DNA of 64,000 bases from contig JBCBEC010000039.1 of the NCBI GenBank assembly GCA_038528965.1, positions 1 to 64,000 on the forward strand, in the 5' to 3' direction. The DNA is from Lewinella sp038528965 (GTDB lineage Bacteria > Bacteroidota > Bacteroidia > Chitinophagales > Saprospiraceae). A model generated the notes under the pieces. It was given only the letters and a program-made list of their open reading frames with translations, made no database searches and had not been told where the DNA came from. A program made the translations under genes and the position numbers. Shown in pieces: positions 35,336 to 44,909 of the stretch. Position 1 is the stretch's first letter, and each line of letters begins with the position of its first letter.

Positions 35336-37072
35336 ATGAAACGACAATATATCGCCGGTTTGATGGTCCTGAGCCTGTTCTTTTCGTGTGAGTTTGATCC
35401 GATTATGGACCAGCCTCCGCAATGTACACCGTTACCAAGTTTTGAACCTAGTCATTTTGATCGGGCAACTAACGCGCCAATTTCATTCCTGAATGTAACT
35501 CCGGTACCTACAGTGGAATGTCCGTATACTTATGTTTGGGATTTTGGTGACGGTAGCCCAATTCATGAGGGTAAAGATCCGCCAGCCAAGGCCTACGAAA
35601 CAGAAGGTACCTACGGTATTACACTTACGGTCACCACTGTCAACCCACCAATAGAATCCGCTCAATTTGATCAAGATGTACGAATCTTTGATCCGCTGGG
35701 ACCGCCAGTGGCAGTGCCAGCAGCGGATCCGGAAGCTTGTTCTGGACCGTGTACCATTGAGCTTAATGGCTTGTCCTCTACCGGGAATATTGAATATTAC
35801 CATTGGGATTTGGGTTATGAGGGACAGAGAGATACTGGTGTTACTATAACTCACGTCTTTCCACCGCGGGATCAAGCCTACGAGGTGCGCTTAACCGTAG
35901 GAAATTCGAACGGAGATGAGAACACCGCTGAGATTGAGATTCCGGTTGGTTGGGTGAAGTTTGTGAAGGAGGGTTTTGAAATGCAGAACTTGGGTAAAGG
36001 TATTCACATCAGTACTACAAATACCAACCGCTACAATATTGTTGGCAGTCAAATTGATGGAGCAAACGAGGGCATTTACTCTCTATTGGCCGATAGGAAC
36101 GGAGATTTGGTAGGTGAACCAACAGTACTGCAAAACTTGAGCTCCAAGGACATTGCTCATCATGCCATCAGATTGTCTTCGACCGGTGACATTATGGTAG
36201 TGGGAAGTACACAACGAACGTCGCATCCTGATAACTTAAATGATATTCTGTTTCTCCGCTTCAATCCACTAGCTCCTAATAGTAGCCCAACGGTTCTGTC
36301 TTTTGGAGAATTCAATCGCCGAGAATTGGGGCGAGCAGTCTGTGAAGTGATCGATGGGAGTCAGATAAGTTTGGCCGTAGCGGGTGAAGTAATCGATGGT
36401 GGTATTTATTCGGTCTACTTCAATAGGTTTTCCCTGATTGGTACCATGCTATTGCCTACGGAACAACTCATCCAACTTCCAGGAGTGACCACCTTACTCA
36501 TGGAGGTGAAAGATATTGTCCAAACCAGCAACGGGCATTACTGGATTTGCGGTTGGTTGGATGCCGGTACGGGTGACCTTGGGCAAGCCTTTATACTTGA
36601 ACTCGACAACGATGGAAATTATGAAGGCCACCATTTTCTTGGAACAACTGCTGACCTAGATCAATTTCTGGGCATGACCACCAATGCCACCAATGATCAA
36701 TTACTGGTAGTTGGAACTTCGATCAATCTCACCAATAACAGTAGGACCATGATCTATTCCTTTGTCGACCAAGACAATCTGGCGGGTGCAGTTTTGGAGT
36801 ACAGTGCTGCTGGTGATGTGGAGGCCGGTAAGGCTGCTCGCTTGTTGAGCGACGGCAACTACCTGATCGGTGGTTCGAGTGCTGGTGGACCTGCGGTGCA
36901 ACGCATGAAAGCAACTGGGGATATCCTTGATACCAACGCTGATTTTGGAGGTTTTACCAACGATGAGTTTTTGGATGGTATCGATGTCTCTGATGGCGGA
37001 TACGTTATCGTTGGGACTAAGGGCGCCAAGCTGCTATTTGTAAAAACAGATGATCGACTTCGAAGTCCCTAG
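35336..37072 (+). CDS. PKD-domain lipoprotein
   Basis: The 578-residue protein starts at ATG 35336 (MKRQYIAGLMVLSLFFSC), which gives a lipoprotein signal with the cysteine at position 18; an ATG 12 bases upstream would lengthen the signal. Two PKD domains follow (about 45-120 with YVWDFGDGSP, and about 130-200 with YYHWDLGYEG). The remaining 370 residues are repeated beta units resembling a delta-60/propeller-type surface protein (DIVQTSNGHYWICGW, AARLLSDGNYLIGGSS, DVSDGGYVIVGT). It is probably surface-exposed and involved in adhesion or recognition. It is fourth in the M48/EAD11 operon, 18 bases after the peptidase gene. Confidence 0.8.
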   Translation: MKRQYIAGLMVLSLFFSCEFDPIMDQPPQCTPLPSFEPSHFDRATNAPISFLNVTPVPTVECPYTYVWDFGDGSPIHEGKDPPAKAYETEGTYGITLTVTTVNPPIESAQFDQDVRIFDPLGPPVAVPAADPEACSGPCTIELNGLSSTGNIEYYHWDLGYEGQRDTGVTITHVFPPRDQAYEVRLTVGNSNGDENTAEIEIPVGWVKFVKEGFEMQNLGKGIHISTTNTNRYNIVGSQIDGANEGIYSLLADRNGDLVGEPTVLQNLSSKDIAHHAIRLSSTGDIMVVGSTQRTSHPDNLNDILFLRFNPLAPNSSPTVLSFGEFNRRELGRAVCEVIDGSQISLAVAGEVIDGGIYSVYFNRFSLIGTMLLPTEQLIQLPGVTTLLMEVKDIVQTSNGHYWICGWLDAGTGDLGQAFILELDNDGNYEGHHFLGTTADLDQFLGMTTNATNDQLLVVGTSINLTNNSRTMIYSFVDQDNLAGAVLEYSAAGDVEAGKAARLLSDGNYLIGGSSAGGPAVQRMKATGDILDTNADFGGFTNDEFLDGIDVSDGGYVIVGTKGAKLLFVKTDDRLRSP

Positions 37073-37133
37073 GGTGGGGTTTTTCTAGCACAGCTGATCA
37101 TTATTCAAGCATACATCTTAAAACCCATAAGCT

Positions 37134-39749
37134 ATGAAAAGCAAAGCAACTGTTCTTGCTGTTTTTCTCCTCCTTTCTTCTTTGACGGTTTGGGGGCAAT
37201 GCGATGAACTTAGCTCCGGATGCACCGGAACCTATGTGCAACATTTGGAACAAGGGGCAGTCATGAATCATATTTTTGATCAGACATATTACCCATCGAC
37301 GACCGCTGCCACTTGGTCATTTTGCGAGGGCATCGGATGCACTACTTTTACCTCAAGTATCACCTTTGGAGGGGTAACCTTAAGCGAACTCAATTTCCGC
37401 CAGGCCCAATTATCTGGCTCTGCGACGGGAGATGGCAAGTACTGGGTTACGATGCGAATCTCCGATGGAGGAACACTCTCGGAACAGAGAGACTACATCT
37501 TCATCATCCGTGATCCTTTGCGACTGGTGTTCATCCTAGATATCTCGGGTAGCATGGATGATGCCGCTCCTTCGAGTGGAGGAGCTTCAAAATGGTCGGT
37601 GGCGGAAGATGGGATTGAACATTTTGCTACTTCTACCGATCTGCTCCTGAATCAAAATGATAGCTTACTGGTCGACGATAGATTAAGCCTCATTGCCTTT
37701 AATGAAGATCGGGTGATTCCACCTGTAGTTACGGGGGGGCAAATTGGAAACTTTAATAGCGTGGTCGATTTCAGAGGGATGCGGGAGCACGTCTTTGATG
37801 AAGCTACCTTTGTTCCCAACGGGTGGACGAGTATCGCTGATGGCATCATCCACGCCAATGGGGCCACCTTACACAGTGCTGGTGGAAATCCTGACCTGCT
37901 CCGTGATGATTTACGCGAAGTGAACATTATTATATCAGATGGAATGCAGAATCGACCGGCCGAAATTGAAACTGCTGGCAAAAAAACGATTGGTACCGCC
38001 ACAAACTTGCTCAATTCCTACAGTCCAACGGATGACTACATCGACACCTACACAATTGGATTTATGAACAGCGGTTCACCCGGTATCCACGATGATTTGT
38101 TGGAGGCGATTGCTTCTTCTCCTACCGGGACGACGGATAATTATTTTCCAACCTTGAGCTCCGGAAATATTGTGACCGTTTTCACGGAAGTATTTCAGCG
38201 AGCCTTCCGCACCTTTAGTCCACAGGTAGTTGACGTGTCGGCTGTACCTCCGCAACTAGATTCGCTGCAGCGATTAGTATTTAGTCGGGACTTTCAGATT
38301 AATGATGATGTCAGTGGGCTTCTATTTCAGGTTAACTTCCCGGAAAATGTCACCAACTGGTTTCATTACGAATTGTATCAACATGGTGAGCTGCTACCCT
38401 TTGACCTGTACAATACGGATCGTGGTAACAATTCAACTCTACTATCCTTGAGCGTCCAGAATACCCCGAATCTTAATAGTGAAGGAGTCTGGACTGTTCG
38501 CGCCATTGCCGTGGAGGGCCCACCAGATTTGGGAGGGGGTATCGTGACCATGTCTGCTACGGTAGATGAGCACAATCTCGATGCAGAATTTCAGGTGCTT
38601 AATGATCCAACCATCACTGCCGTTGGCCAAGCCCAGGTGAATACCCGATTGAGACCGGAGGCCCAACTCAGTTTATACGGAGAAATGCTTGAAGGTGCTA
38701 CAGTGACCGCAAGGCTATTGGAGCCGGGTGCTGATAAAGGAACGCTCATCGCCAGGGCTAACATTGATTATTTTGCCGATTCACTGATTGATCCCTACAC
38801 CGCAAAATTTAATGCTTTACTAAGCCAAGACCCCGGGACTCTTATACCACTTTACGAGCTGGCTGAGAACGAAATATTGTTGACTGACCAAGGAAACGGT
38901 CGCTATACTGGACGCTTTGGCCAGCTCGACGTTGCGGACAATGTTTCCGTTATATTTCGAGTCATTTATCAAGACAGTCTGCTGGGAACGATTCGTAGAT
39001 ACTACCGTATTGGAGTTCCAGTGAGGTTTGGAGAGCTAGATCAGGACCTGAGTGCAATCTCCGTCGCGGGAGGTGGCGATAATTTCTATACGCTGAGGTA
39101 TCGCCCTACTTACTGGAATGGTTCCAGGACCCAGCTGGTAGGGCCTGGGTTTGCCAGTGCTTTCAGGGTCCAGGACGGTCAATTAGAAGGTGTGGAGGAT
39201 CTGGGAGATGGTACATACGAAATACGAGTGACAGAAAGCGCTCCCGGCAGAACCACTAATCTTTTCTTGCTTGACGAACCGGTTTATAACGGGCCGTTGA
39301 AAGACTTCACGAAGCTCAGCCAGCCTTTTGAGGCATCCCTGCACCTGGGTTATGCCTTTCCGGTTGCTGATGCTGGGCTTTTTGACTCGCTTGGAAACGG
39401 AGGCTTTTTGGTCGAAGTGAATCTAGCTTATCAGTTTACAAGGCAATGGTCAGTGGAACTGATCGGCGGCTACTATGATTACCAGCCTAACGATTACCTG
39501 CTTGGAGCGGGCTTACACGCGCGCTATCGCTGGCCCAACCCCGGGGCACGCGTCAACTGGACTGCCGCCGCTGGTGTAGGTTACTATGCTCGCGACACCG
39601 GTGATGGATTTGTGGGGCTTGGAGTACGTGTGGGAGCGGGGTATCATTTAACTAAATCGGTTCTGCTTACGGGGGAATTCGGAGGCTATTTCTTTGATGA
39701 AGTCAGTAATATGGGACTGTTCGCCTTAGGAGCGAAGTATCGTTTCTAG
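37134..39749 (+). CDS. vWA domain fused to outer-membrane beta-barrel
   Basis: This 871-residue exported protein has a signal peptide ending in VWGQ. A von Willebrand A domain (about 130-335) contains the MIDAS motif DISGSMD at about 136-142 and follow-on metal ligands in the right order (SLIAFNED, NIIISDGMQ). Beta-sandwich domains occupy about 370-710. The last 150 residues have alternating amphipathic strands (HLGYAFPVADAG, WSVELIGGYYDY, GVGYYARDTGDGF, VLLTGEFGGYFF) and end in KYRF, the aromatic C-terminus of an outer-membrane barrel. The vWA domain may face the periplasm or the surface. It is the last gene of the operon. This fusion would be a metal-dependent binding module tethered directly in the outer membrane. 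Confidence 0.82.
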   Translation: MKSKATVLAVFLLLSSLTVWGQCDELSSGCTGTYVQHLEQGAVMNHIFDQTYYPSTTAATWSFCEGIGCTTFTSSITFGGVTLSELNFRQAQLSGSATGDGKYWVTMRISDGGTLSEQRDYIFIIRDPLRLVFILDISGSMDDAAPSSGGASKWSVAEDGIEHFATSTDLLLNQNDSLLVDDRLSLIAFNEDRVIPPVVTGGQIGNFNSVVDFRGMREHVFDEATFVPNGWTSIADGIIHANGATLHSAGGNPDLLRDDLREVNIIISDGMQNRPAEIETAGKKTIGTATNLLNSYSPTDDYIDTYTIGFMNSGSPGIHDDLLEAIASSPTGTTDNYFPTLSSGNIVTVFTEVFQRAFRTFSPQVVDVSAVPPQLDSLQRLVFSRDFQINDDVSGLLFQVNFPENVTNWFHYELYQHGELLPFDLYNTDRGNNSTLLSLSVQNTPNLNSEGVWTVRAIAVEGPPDLGGGIVTMSATVDEHNLDAEFQVLNDPTITAVGQAQVNTRLRPEAQLSLYGEMLEGATVTARLLEPGADKGTLIARANIDYFADSLIDPYTAKFNALLSQDPGTLIPLYELAENEILLTDQGNGRYTGRFGQLDVADNVSVIFRVIYQDSLLGTIRRYYRIGVPVRFGELDQDLSAISVAGGGDNFYTLRYRPTYWNGSRTQLVGPGFASAFRVQDGQLEGVEDLGDGTYEIRVTESAPGRTTNLFLLDEPVYNGPLKDFTKLSQPFEASLHLGYAFPVADAGLFDSLGNGGFLVEVNLAYQFTRQWSVELIGGYYDYQPNDYLLGAGLHARYRWPNPGARVNWTAAAGVGYYARDTGDGFVGLGVRVGAGYHLTKSVLLTGEFGGYFFDEVSNMGLFALGAKYRF

Positions 39750-39822
39750 GTTAAACCGAAAGGGAATAAAGGATTAGTTAGCATTGGTTTGCTTTATGCA
39801 GCTCGTGTTAACTGATCCATTC

Positions 39823-40188
39823 TTAGCTTTGATATCCTCCGCGCAGATTATATACTTCCGTAAATCCTTGCTGTAGCATCTTGGCTACCGCCCCGGCACT
39901 GCGCCTACCACTGCGGCAATAGACAACGTAAGTCTTATCCTTTGGTAAAGCAGCAATTTTTTTGCTGAAATCCGGTGCCATGAAGTTGATCAATTTTGCG
40001 TTGCTCATTCTGCCGCTAGCTGCCTCGTTAGGCGTACGTACGTCTAGAAATTGCAGCTGGGGGTGCTGTTGTTGAAACTGTTCAAGTTCGTCATGACTTA
40101 TGGAAGGAAGATTCCTGTTATTGACATTCCTAAGAAACAAGAACGCCAAGATCAGGATGGCAAGTACTATGAGAAAAATCGTATTCAT
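39823..40188 (-). CDS. Membrane-anchored rhodanese-domain protein
   Basis: This 121-residue protein has an N-terminal transmembrane helix (FLIVLAILILAFLFL) and a single rhodanese domain (about 30-121). The active-site loop YCRSGRRSAG carries the catalytic cysteine, and LDVRTPNEAASGR is the usual entry motif. It probably transfers sulfur or acts in redox handling at the inner membrane; the substrate is unknown. It stands alone, convergent with the vWA gene and upstream of the convergent ASPIC gene. Start, length and motifs are all typical for the family. Confidence 0.9.
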   Translation of the reverse strand: MNTIFLIVLAILILAFLFLRNVNNRNLPSISHDELEQFQQQHPQLQFLDVRTPNEAASGRMSNAKLINFMAPDFSKKIAALPKDKTYVVYCRSGRRSAGAVAKMLQQGFTEVYNLRGGYQS

Positions 40189-40252
40189 GGGCGCAAGTTA
40201 GTTTCATTCTGCAATCACTCTTGTGATAAACGTCACAGAGTCAAGTAAGCGA

Positions 40253-41962
40253 TTACGGTTTAACCACCTGCCAGGCTGTTGTTTGCTGTTCCACTTGCAG
40301 TTGCACCCAATACATACCTGACGGAAGTTCAGCTACCGGAATAGGTAACTGTTGATTGACAACTAGGTTACCCTGGTATACTTCGCGTACTACTTGTCCT
40401 TGCGCATTCAAGAGTGCTACGCGCGCGGTGCCGATTATTTCGCTACCGAACTGCAGATAGACCTCAGAACCAATAGTTGGATTAGGATATAATGTCGCTA
40501 GCTGTTGTGGATCAAGCGTGGTCGCACTAGTCCAGCCGCTACCTTCCGTGTAGACCAAAAATTGCTCAGCGGGGATATTATAGAAGGTTTCCTCCATCCC
40601 ATTGGGCCAACGGATATGCATGGAATCCAATTGCTCTACTTCACCTAAGCCAAAATGTTGCCAAAGACTGTTTTGAGAAGCGTATCCACTACCACAGTAA
40701 ACCTCTTGCCGCCACAGTTGATCACCGGCGTAGAGGGTTAGCTGTGCGCCAATAGCATCGCGATTACTTATCGTACCACGCAGCTTGATTTGCAGCCATT
40801 TTCCTGGGCTACCAACTACATTTTCGAAGTATTGATTCCCTCCGTTCGCGCCAATATTGCTTACTAGTAAATCCAACTGGCCATCCTTGTTGAGATCAAG
40901 CGTAGCTGTGCCGTATGCTCCGTAGGGACTACTCTCTGGTTGCTCATTACTGACAATCGTGAAGGTGTTATTCCCTTGGTTGCGGTAGAGAACATTATCG
41001 TATGGTGAGAAATAACTGTCATTAACAGTGTAAATATCCAAAAGGCCATCATTGTCAAAATCGAGGAAGGTGGTACCCCAACCCATGCCGTAGTCGTTGA
41101 TGCCGGCGGTACCGGTGATATCGGTAAAGGTTCCATCCCCATCATTCAATAGCAGGATGTTGTCGTACAAATTGGTGATGTAAATATCGAGCCAACCGTC
41201 ACCATTCACATCACCGGTGGCCACCCCCATTCCGAAGCCCGCGTAGTTGGTGTTGGAGCTTTCAGAGACATCCGTAAACTGACCATTGCCGTCGTTCTGG
41301 TACAGGATATTGGGCTGGTTATTATCGTGAGTAAGGTAGAGGTCGGAGTCACCATCCTGATCATAATCGAAGAAGATGGCGCCCGATGATAATTGATCGT
41401 CCAGTGCTCCACTCATCTGCGTAATGTCGGTAAATGTCCCATCGCCATTATTGCGGTAGAGGACATTTTCATCGTCCAAGTTGGCTATGTAAATATCCAA
41501 CCAACCATCCCGGTCTACATCGGATAGCAGTAGGGAGCGGGGTGCACTTTCGTAACCTACACCTGCTTCTTCCGTGATATCTGTGAAGACCGCATTGCCC
41601 TCGTTTCGGTAGAGCCTATTAGCACTATGGCGATTACCAACGTAGAGGTCCGCGTCACCATCATTGTCCAAGTCTCCCCAAATACTGGTATAGCTCAATC
41701 CCTCGTCGGCTATGCCCACAATAGCGGCGATTTCGTTGAAGGTGCCATTGCCATTGTTGAGAAAAAACTGATTGGCCTCGCTGATACGCCCTACGTAAAT
41801 ATCCTCCCAGCCGTCTCCGTTGGCATCCACTACATTGATACTGATGTTCGGTCCGGTTGAATTGATACCAGCAAAGACCGAAAGGTCCTCATATTGATTC
41901 TGCCCCATCAGACTCAAGGTGAGGAAGAGGCAAGGGATCGTGGTGATGAGTGATTTGTACAT
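40253..41962 (-). CDS. FG-GAP/ASPIC-UnbV secreted protein with T9SS sorting domain
   Basis: The 569-residue protein starts at ATG 41962 (MYKSLITTIPCLFLTLSLMG), a signal peptide; the His-rich upstream extension is not plausible. Seven or so FG-GAP/VCBS repeats (about 25-385) carry calcium loops such as DANGDGWEDI, DLDNDGDADL and DYDQDGDSDL, forming a seven-bladed propeller. An ASPIC/UnbV domain follows (about 400-480: LRGTISNRDAIGAQLTLYAG, HFGLGEVEQLDSM). The end is a T9SS type A sorting domain (LYPNPTIGSEVYLQF). It is a surface protein, probably for binding; no enzyme function is evident. Simple TCTAAT repeats lie upstream of the start. Confidence 0.9.
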   Translation of the reverse strand: MYKSLITTIPCLFLTLSLMGQNQYEDLSVFAGINSTGPNISINVVDANGDGWEDIYVGRISEANQFFLNNGNGTFNEIAAIVGIADEGLSYTSIWGDLDNDGDADLYVGNRHSANRLYRNEGNAVFTDITEEAGVGYESAPRSLLLSDVDRDGWLDIYIANLDDENVLYRNNGDGTFTDITQMSGALDDQLSSGAIFFDYDQDGDSDLYLTHDNNQPNILYQNDGNGQFTDVSESSNTNYAGFGMGVATGDVNGDGWLDIYITNLYDNILLLNDGDGTFTDITGTAGINDYGMGWGTTFLDFDNDGLLDIYTVNDSYFSPYDNVLYRNQGNNTFTIVSNEQPESSPYGAYGTATLDLNKDGQLDLLVSNIGANGGNQYFENVVGSPGKWLQIKLRGTISNRDAIGAQLTLYAGDQLWRQEVYCGSGYASQNSLWQHFGLGEVEQLDSMHIRWPNGMEETFYNIPAEQFLVYTEGSGWTSATTLDPQQLATLYPNPTIGSEVYLQFGSEIIGTARVALLNAQGQVVREVYQGNLVVNQQLPIPVAELPSGMYWVQLQVEQQTTAWQVVKP

Positions 41963-42093
41963 CGTTTTGCTGTTAAAGTGGGAGTGAAAGTGACAATTAA
42001 AGTGAAAATATTCATGGACAGCTACTTCATTGATTTGCATTACCATTTTGCTCTCACTAGAATTGTAATGGGCTTTCCCGTACTTATCCTCAC

Positions 42094-42117
42094 TCTAATT
42101 TAGATTCTAATTCTAAT
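42094..42117 (+). repeat. TCTAAT hexamer repeats
   Basis: Three copies of TCTAAT at 42094-42099, 42106-42111 and 42112-42117, the last two in tandem, lie between the divergent ASPIC and GH53 genes. A similar tandem occurs at 50821. Confidence 0.6.
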
Positions 42118-42144
42118 TTACTCTATAATTCCTATTTTTCAGCT

Positions 42145-43560
42145 ATGAAATCATTCTTAGCAATAGTTTTAGTGAGCATTTCCTCAGCTTTGATCTTGTA
42201 CGCTCAGCCTTATTTAGGCGTAGATCTTTCCTACGTAAACGAAATGGAAGATTGTGGGGTGGTATACAAGGAGGCCGGTTCGCAAAAAGATCCTTATCAA
42301 CTATTTTCGGACGCTGGTGCCAATCTGGTGCGCCTACGCCTATGGCACACGCCTACGTGGTACGATACGCTCAACAGTGGCGAACGCTATAGTGACCTAG
42401 CCGATGTCAAACGGAGCATTGCCCGTGCCAAGGAAGCTGGAATGCAGGTATTACTGGATTTTCATCTTTCGGATAATTGGGCGGATCCCAGCAAGCAAAT
42501 TATGCCCGCAGCCTGGCTGGAGATAGCAGATGATTTGCCGGCCTTGCAAGACTCCCTGGAACAATACCTCTACAGTACCCTAACGGAATTGGCGGCCGAG
42601 AACCTATGGCCAGACCTCATACAATTGGGCAATGAAACCAATCGCGGTATCCTCCTGACACCAGCGCAAAACGAAAGTGGTTGGGTCCTGGATTGGGAAC
42701 GCAATGCCCCGCTGTTCAATCGAGGATTGCAAGCTATCAGATCAGCTAGCGCAGATGCGGGTGAAAGTGTGAAGGTAGGACTGCACTTGGCGGGTCCGGC
42801 TAATGTGGAGTGGTTTGTAGAACAGTTTGTAGAGCACGAGGTAACCGATTTTGATTTCATCGGTATTTCCTACTACTGGGCCTGGCACCAACCAACTACG
42901 ATTGCGGAGGCCGGGCAGGTGGTGAATCGATTGCATCAGGCCTATCCAGATAAAGAGATCATCATTTTAGAAACCGGCTACGTTTGGACTACGGAGTGGA
43001 ATGATCAGGCGGCTAACATCATCAGTGATACCCATCCTGACTATGCACCACCTAGTCCTACCGCACAGCTCAATTGGTTGGTCGATTTAACGGAGACGGT
43101 GCTACAGAATGGGGGCCACGGCGTATTGTATTGGGAGCCGGCCTGGGTTTCTTCGGGCTGCTTTACGCAATGGGGGCAAGGCTCACATCAGGAGCACGCT
43201 ACCTTCTTCGATTTCTCTAATGAGGTAATCCCCGATGGCGGCATCGCCTGGCTAGGACGTGATTATACCACTTCCACTTTTTCTCCCATCGCAAGTCCGG
43301 ATAATCTAGAGATTCGCGCGATACCCAGCCCGGATGGACGACGGTTGAGTGTGAGTTTTATCCAGTCCAACGGCCTGGGTGTTACCGAAGCAAGCTTAAT
43401 CAACATTGATGGTAAACGAATGGCCAGTTGGATCGATCTTACCGTGAGTGCCTTCCAAATTGAGTTGGTTCTTCCAGAGCTTAGTAATGGCATCTATTTC
43501 TTTGTGGCCCGTGATCAACAAGGCAGGGTAGGGAAGGAGGCAGTGGTGATTCAGCGCTAG
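42145..43560 (+). CDS. GH53 endo-beta-1,4-galactanase with C-terminal sorting-like domain
   Basis: This 471-residue exported enzyme has a signal peptide ending in LYAQ. The GH53 catalytic barrel (about 22-345) begins with YLGVDLSYVNEMEDCG and VRLRLWHTPTW. The acid/base glutamate is in IQLGNETNRG (about 170) and the nucleophile in IIILETGYVW (about 275). It should cleave beta-1,4-galactan in arabinogalactan side chains. The C-terminal 80 residues (RAIPSPDGRRLSVSFIQ ... KEAVVIQ) look like a T9SS sorting domain. No other carbohydrate-degradation genes surround it, so it is a solitary secreted galactanase rather than part of a PUL. Confidence 0.93.
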   Translation: MKSFLAIVLVSISSALILYAQPYLGVDLSYVNEMEDCGVVYKEAGSQKDPYQLFSDAGANLVRLRLWHTPTWYDTLNSGERYSDLADVKRSIARAKEAGMQVLLDFHLSDNWADPSKQIMPAAWLEIADDLPALQDSLEQYLYSTLTELAAENLWPDLIQLGNETNRGILLTPAQNESGWVLDWERNAPLFNRGLQAIRSASADAGESVKVGLHLAGPANVEWFVEQFVEHEVTDFDFIGISYYWAWHQPTTIAEAGQVVNRLHQAYPDKEIIILETGYVWTTEWNDQAANIISDTHPDYAPPSPTAQLNWLVDLTETVLQNGGHGVLYWEPAWVSSGCFTQWGQGSHQEHATFFDFSNEVIPDGGIAWLGRDYTTSTFSPIASPDNLEIRAIPSPDGRRLSVSFIQSNGLGVTEASLINIDGKRMASWIDLTVSAFQIELVLPELSNGIYFFVARDQQGRVGKEAVVIQR

Positions 43561-43571
43561 CGGCTATTGGC

Positions 43572-44411
43572 TTAGGTTTGGTCTGACTTACCCAGCGCCA
43601 TCGTCCGCTGATATAAATGATCGATTAACTGTTGTCGATTCCGTAATGAGGCCATTTCGGAGTAGGGGATAGGATCACCTATGCGAACTTGTACTTCTTT
43701 GCCGCGCTTGTTCATGACTTCGTGGAGTAGTAGACCCAATCTTAGATTAGAATTAATCCGACTAACAAGGTGGAAGAGTTTACTATTTGCTCCGTGGAAA
43801 AATATGGGTACCACGGTGCAATTGTTCTCATGAATCTTGCTACAGATAAACTTACGCCAGGGGTATTCCTCCACCGGGCCACCACGCTGAAAAGCAGTTG
43901 CCACTCCGCCACCGGGGAAGATGGCCAGTGTTTCCCCTTTGCTGAGACGCTCCGAGGTGAGCCGGCGGGTTCTCAGATTAGTCTTCATGGCCGCTTTCGT
44001 TTCGCGAAAATCTACGGGCAGCAAATGCCCTTTGAAGAGTGGATCGTGTGAAATGATCTCATTGATCAGCAAAAAGTAATCTTCACGCACGCGCGTGACA
44101 ATGTCCATCAAGAGCAAACCATCTACCAATCCGAAGGGATGGTTGGCAATAATGATGAGGGGCCCCTCAGTGGGGATTTTTTGCAGCTGTTGCTCGGATA
44201 GAATGGGGGTAATGTTCAACTCTTCCAGCGCGCGCCGCCAGAAGGAGACCGGAGTAGCACCTTCCTTTTTGAGCTTACGATAAATACGCTGGAGATACCG
44301 ACCGCCAGTGAGGCGTTCCACTCCGCGAATCATGCTTTTCCTGAGTAGTGGATCTTCTGGACGGGCGTAACTAAACTTATCCTTTTTTTTGCGGGCCCGC
44401 TTCCTCGCCAT
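43572..44411 (-). CDS. PlsC-type lysophospholipid acyltransferase
   Basis: This 279-residue protein has the acyltransferase block I NHPFGLVD (HxxxxD, about 90-97), a block II-like region HLLPVDFRET and block III IFPGGGVAT (about 165-173). The N-terminus is highly basic (MARKRARKKKDK). The sequence is close to the hemolysin-related acyltransferases used in ornithine- or phospholipid synthesis, rather than classic PlsC. Its ATG overlaps the stop codon of the META gene by one base (TAATG), indicating translational coupling. It acts at the cytoplasmic face of the inner membrane. Confidence 0.9.
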   Translation of the reverse strand: MARKRARKKKDKFSYARPEDPLLRKSMIRGVERLTGGRYLQRIYRKLKKEGATPVSFWRRALEELNITPILSEQQLQKIPTEGPLIIIANHPFGLVDGLLLMDIVTRVREDYFLLINEIISHDPLFKGHLLPVDFRETKAAMKTNLRTRRLTSERLSKGETLAIFPGGGVATAFQRGGPVEEYPWRKFICSKIHENNCTVVPIFFHGANSKLFHLVSRINSNLRLGLLLHEVMNKRGKEVQVRIGDPIPYSEMASLRNRQQLIDHLYQRTMALGKSDQT

Positions 44412-44866
44412 TAGTCGATCTTTTGGAGTACTAAGGTAGCCTTGTCACCGGTGAGCAGGATCAACTTGAGGTCCTTAATGCGATAATAGTCAACTTCGCC
44501 CAAGGCCTCCAGAAAACGACGTTCAGTATCCATTAGCTCGCGGCAAAACATCTTTGTGGTGCCAATATTTCGAAAGGTGATCTCCCAGCCCAGTGCTTCC
44601 ATTTGACCGAATAGGTCATTGCATCCACCGGTGCCAGAAATTCGCCCCTCGTCCGGGTACAACTCCAAGCGAGGACGGCTAAATTCGCGGCTAATTACTT
44701 CCCCATCCATGGTTTCCAGGACCCATATGTCATGGAGATTGGGAGCATACGGATCGGGGGCGGCGGGGCCTTCCTCTTTCGGTGTATCGGTTCCCTTTTT
44801 GCTGGTATTACAAGCAATTGTGACCAAGATTAGTGCTGCTAGAGCTAGTAATAGAACGTTTTGCAT
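44411..44866 (-). CDS. META-domain lipoprotein (HslJ-like)
   Basis: This 151-residue lipoprotein has a lipobox (LVTIACN, cysteine near 19), a Pro/Glu-rich linker and a META domain (about 42-151: LHDIWVLETMDGEVI, ISGTGGCNDLFGQ). META domains occur in HslJ and in secreted virulence-related proteins; the ligand is unknown. The GTGGCND turn typical of the family is intact. It forms a two-gene unit with the acyltransferase downstream. Confidence 0.9.
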   Translation of the reverse strand: MQNVLLLALAALILVTIACNTSKKGTDTPKEEGPAAPDPYAPNLHDIWVLETMDGEVISREFSRPRLELYPDEGRISGTGGCNDLFGQMEALGWEITFRNIGTTKMFCRELMDTERRFLEALGEVDYYRIKDLKLILLTGDKATLVLQKID

Positions 44867-44909
44867 TAGAATGGCGTTGGTTTTCTAATGCAAAAATAGC
44901 CATTTGTTG

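Noticed and set aside
37073..37133. GGGTGGGGTTTTT after the PKD lipoprotein as a terminator
   Set aside because: No convincing stem precedes the T run, and the next gene seems co-transcribed.
42145..43560. GH53 gene as part of a polysaccharide utilisation locus
   Set aside because: No SusC/SusD pair, other glycosidases or sugar regulator nearby.
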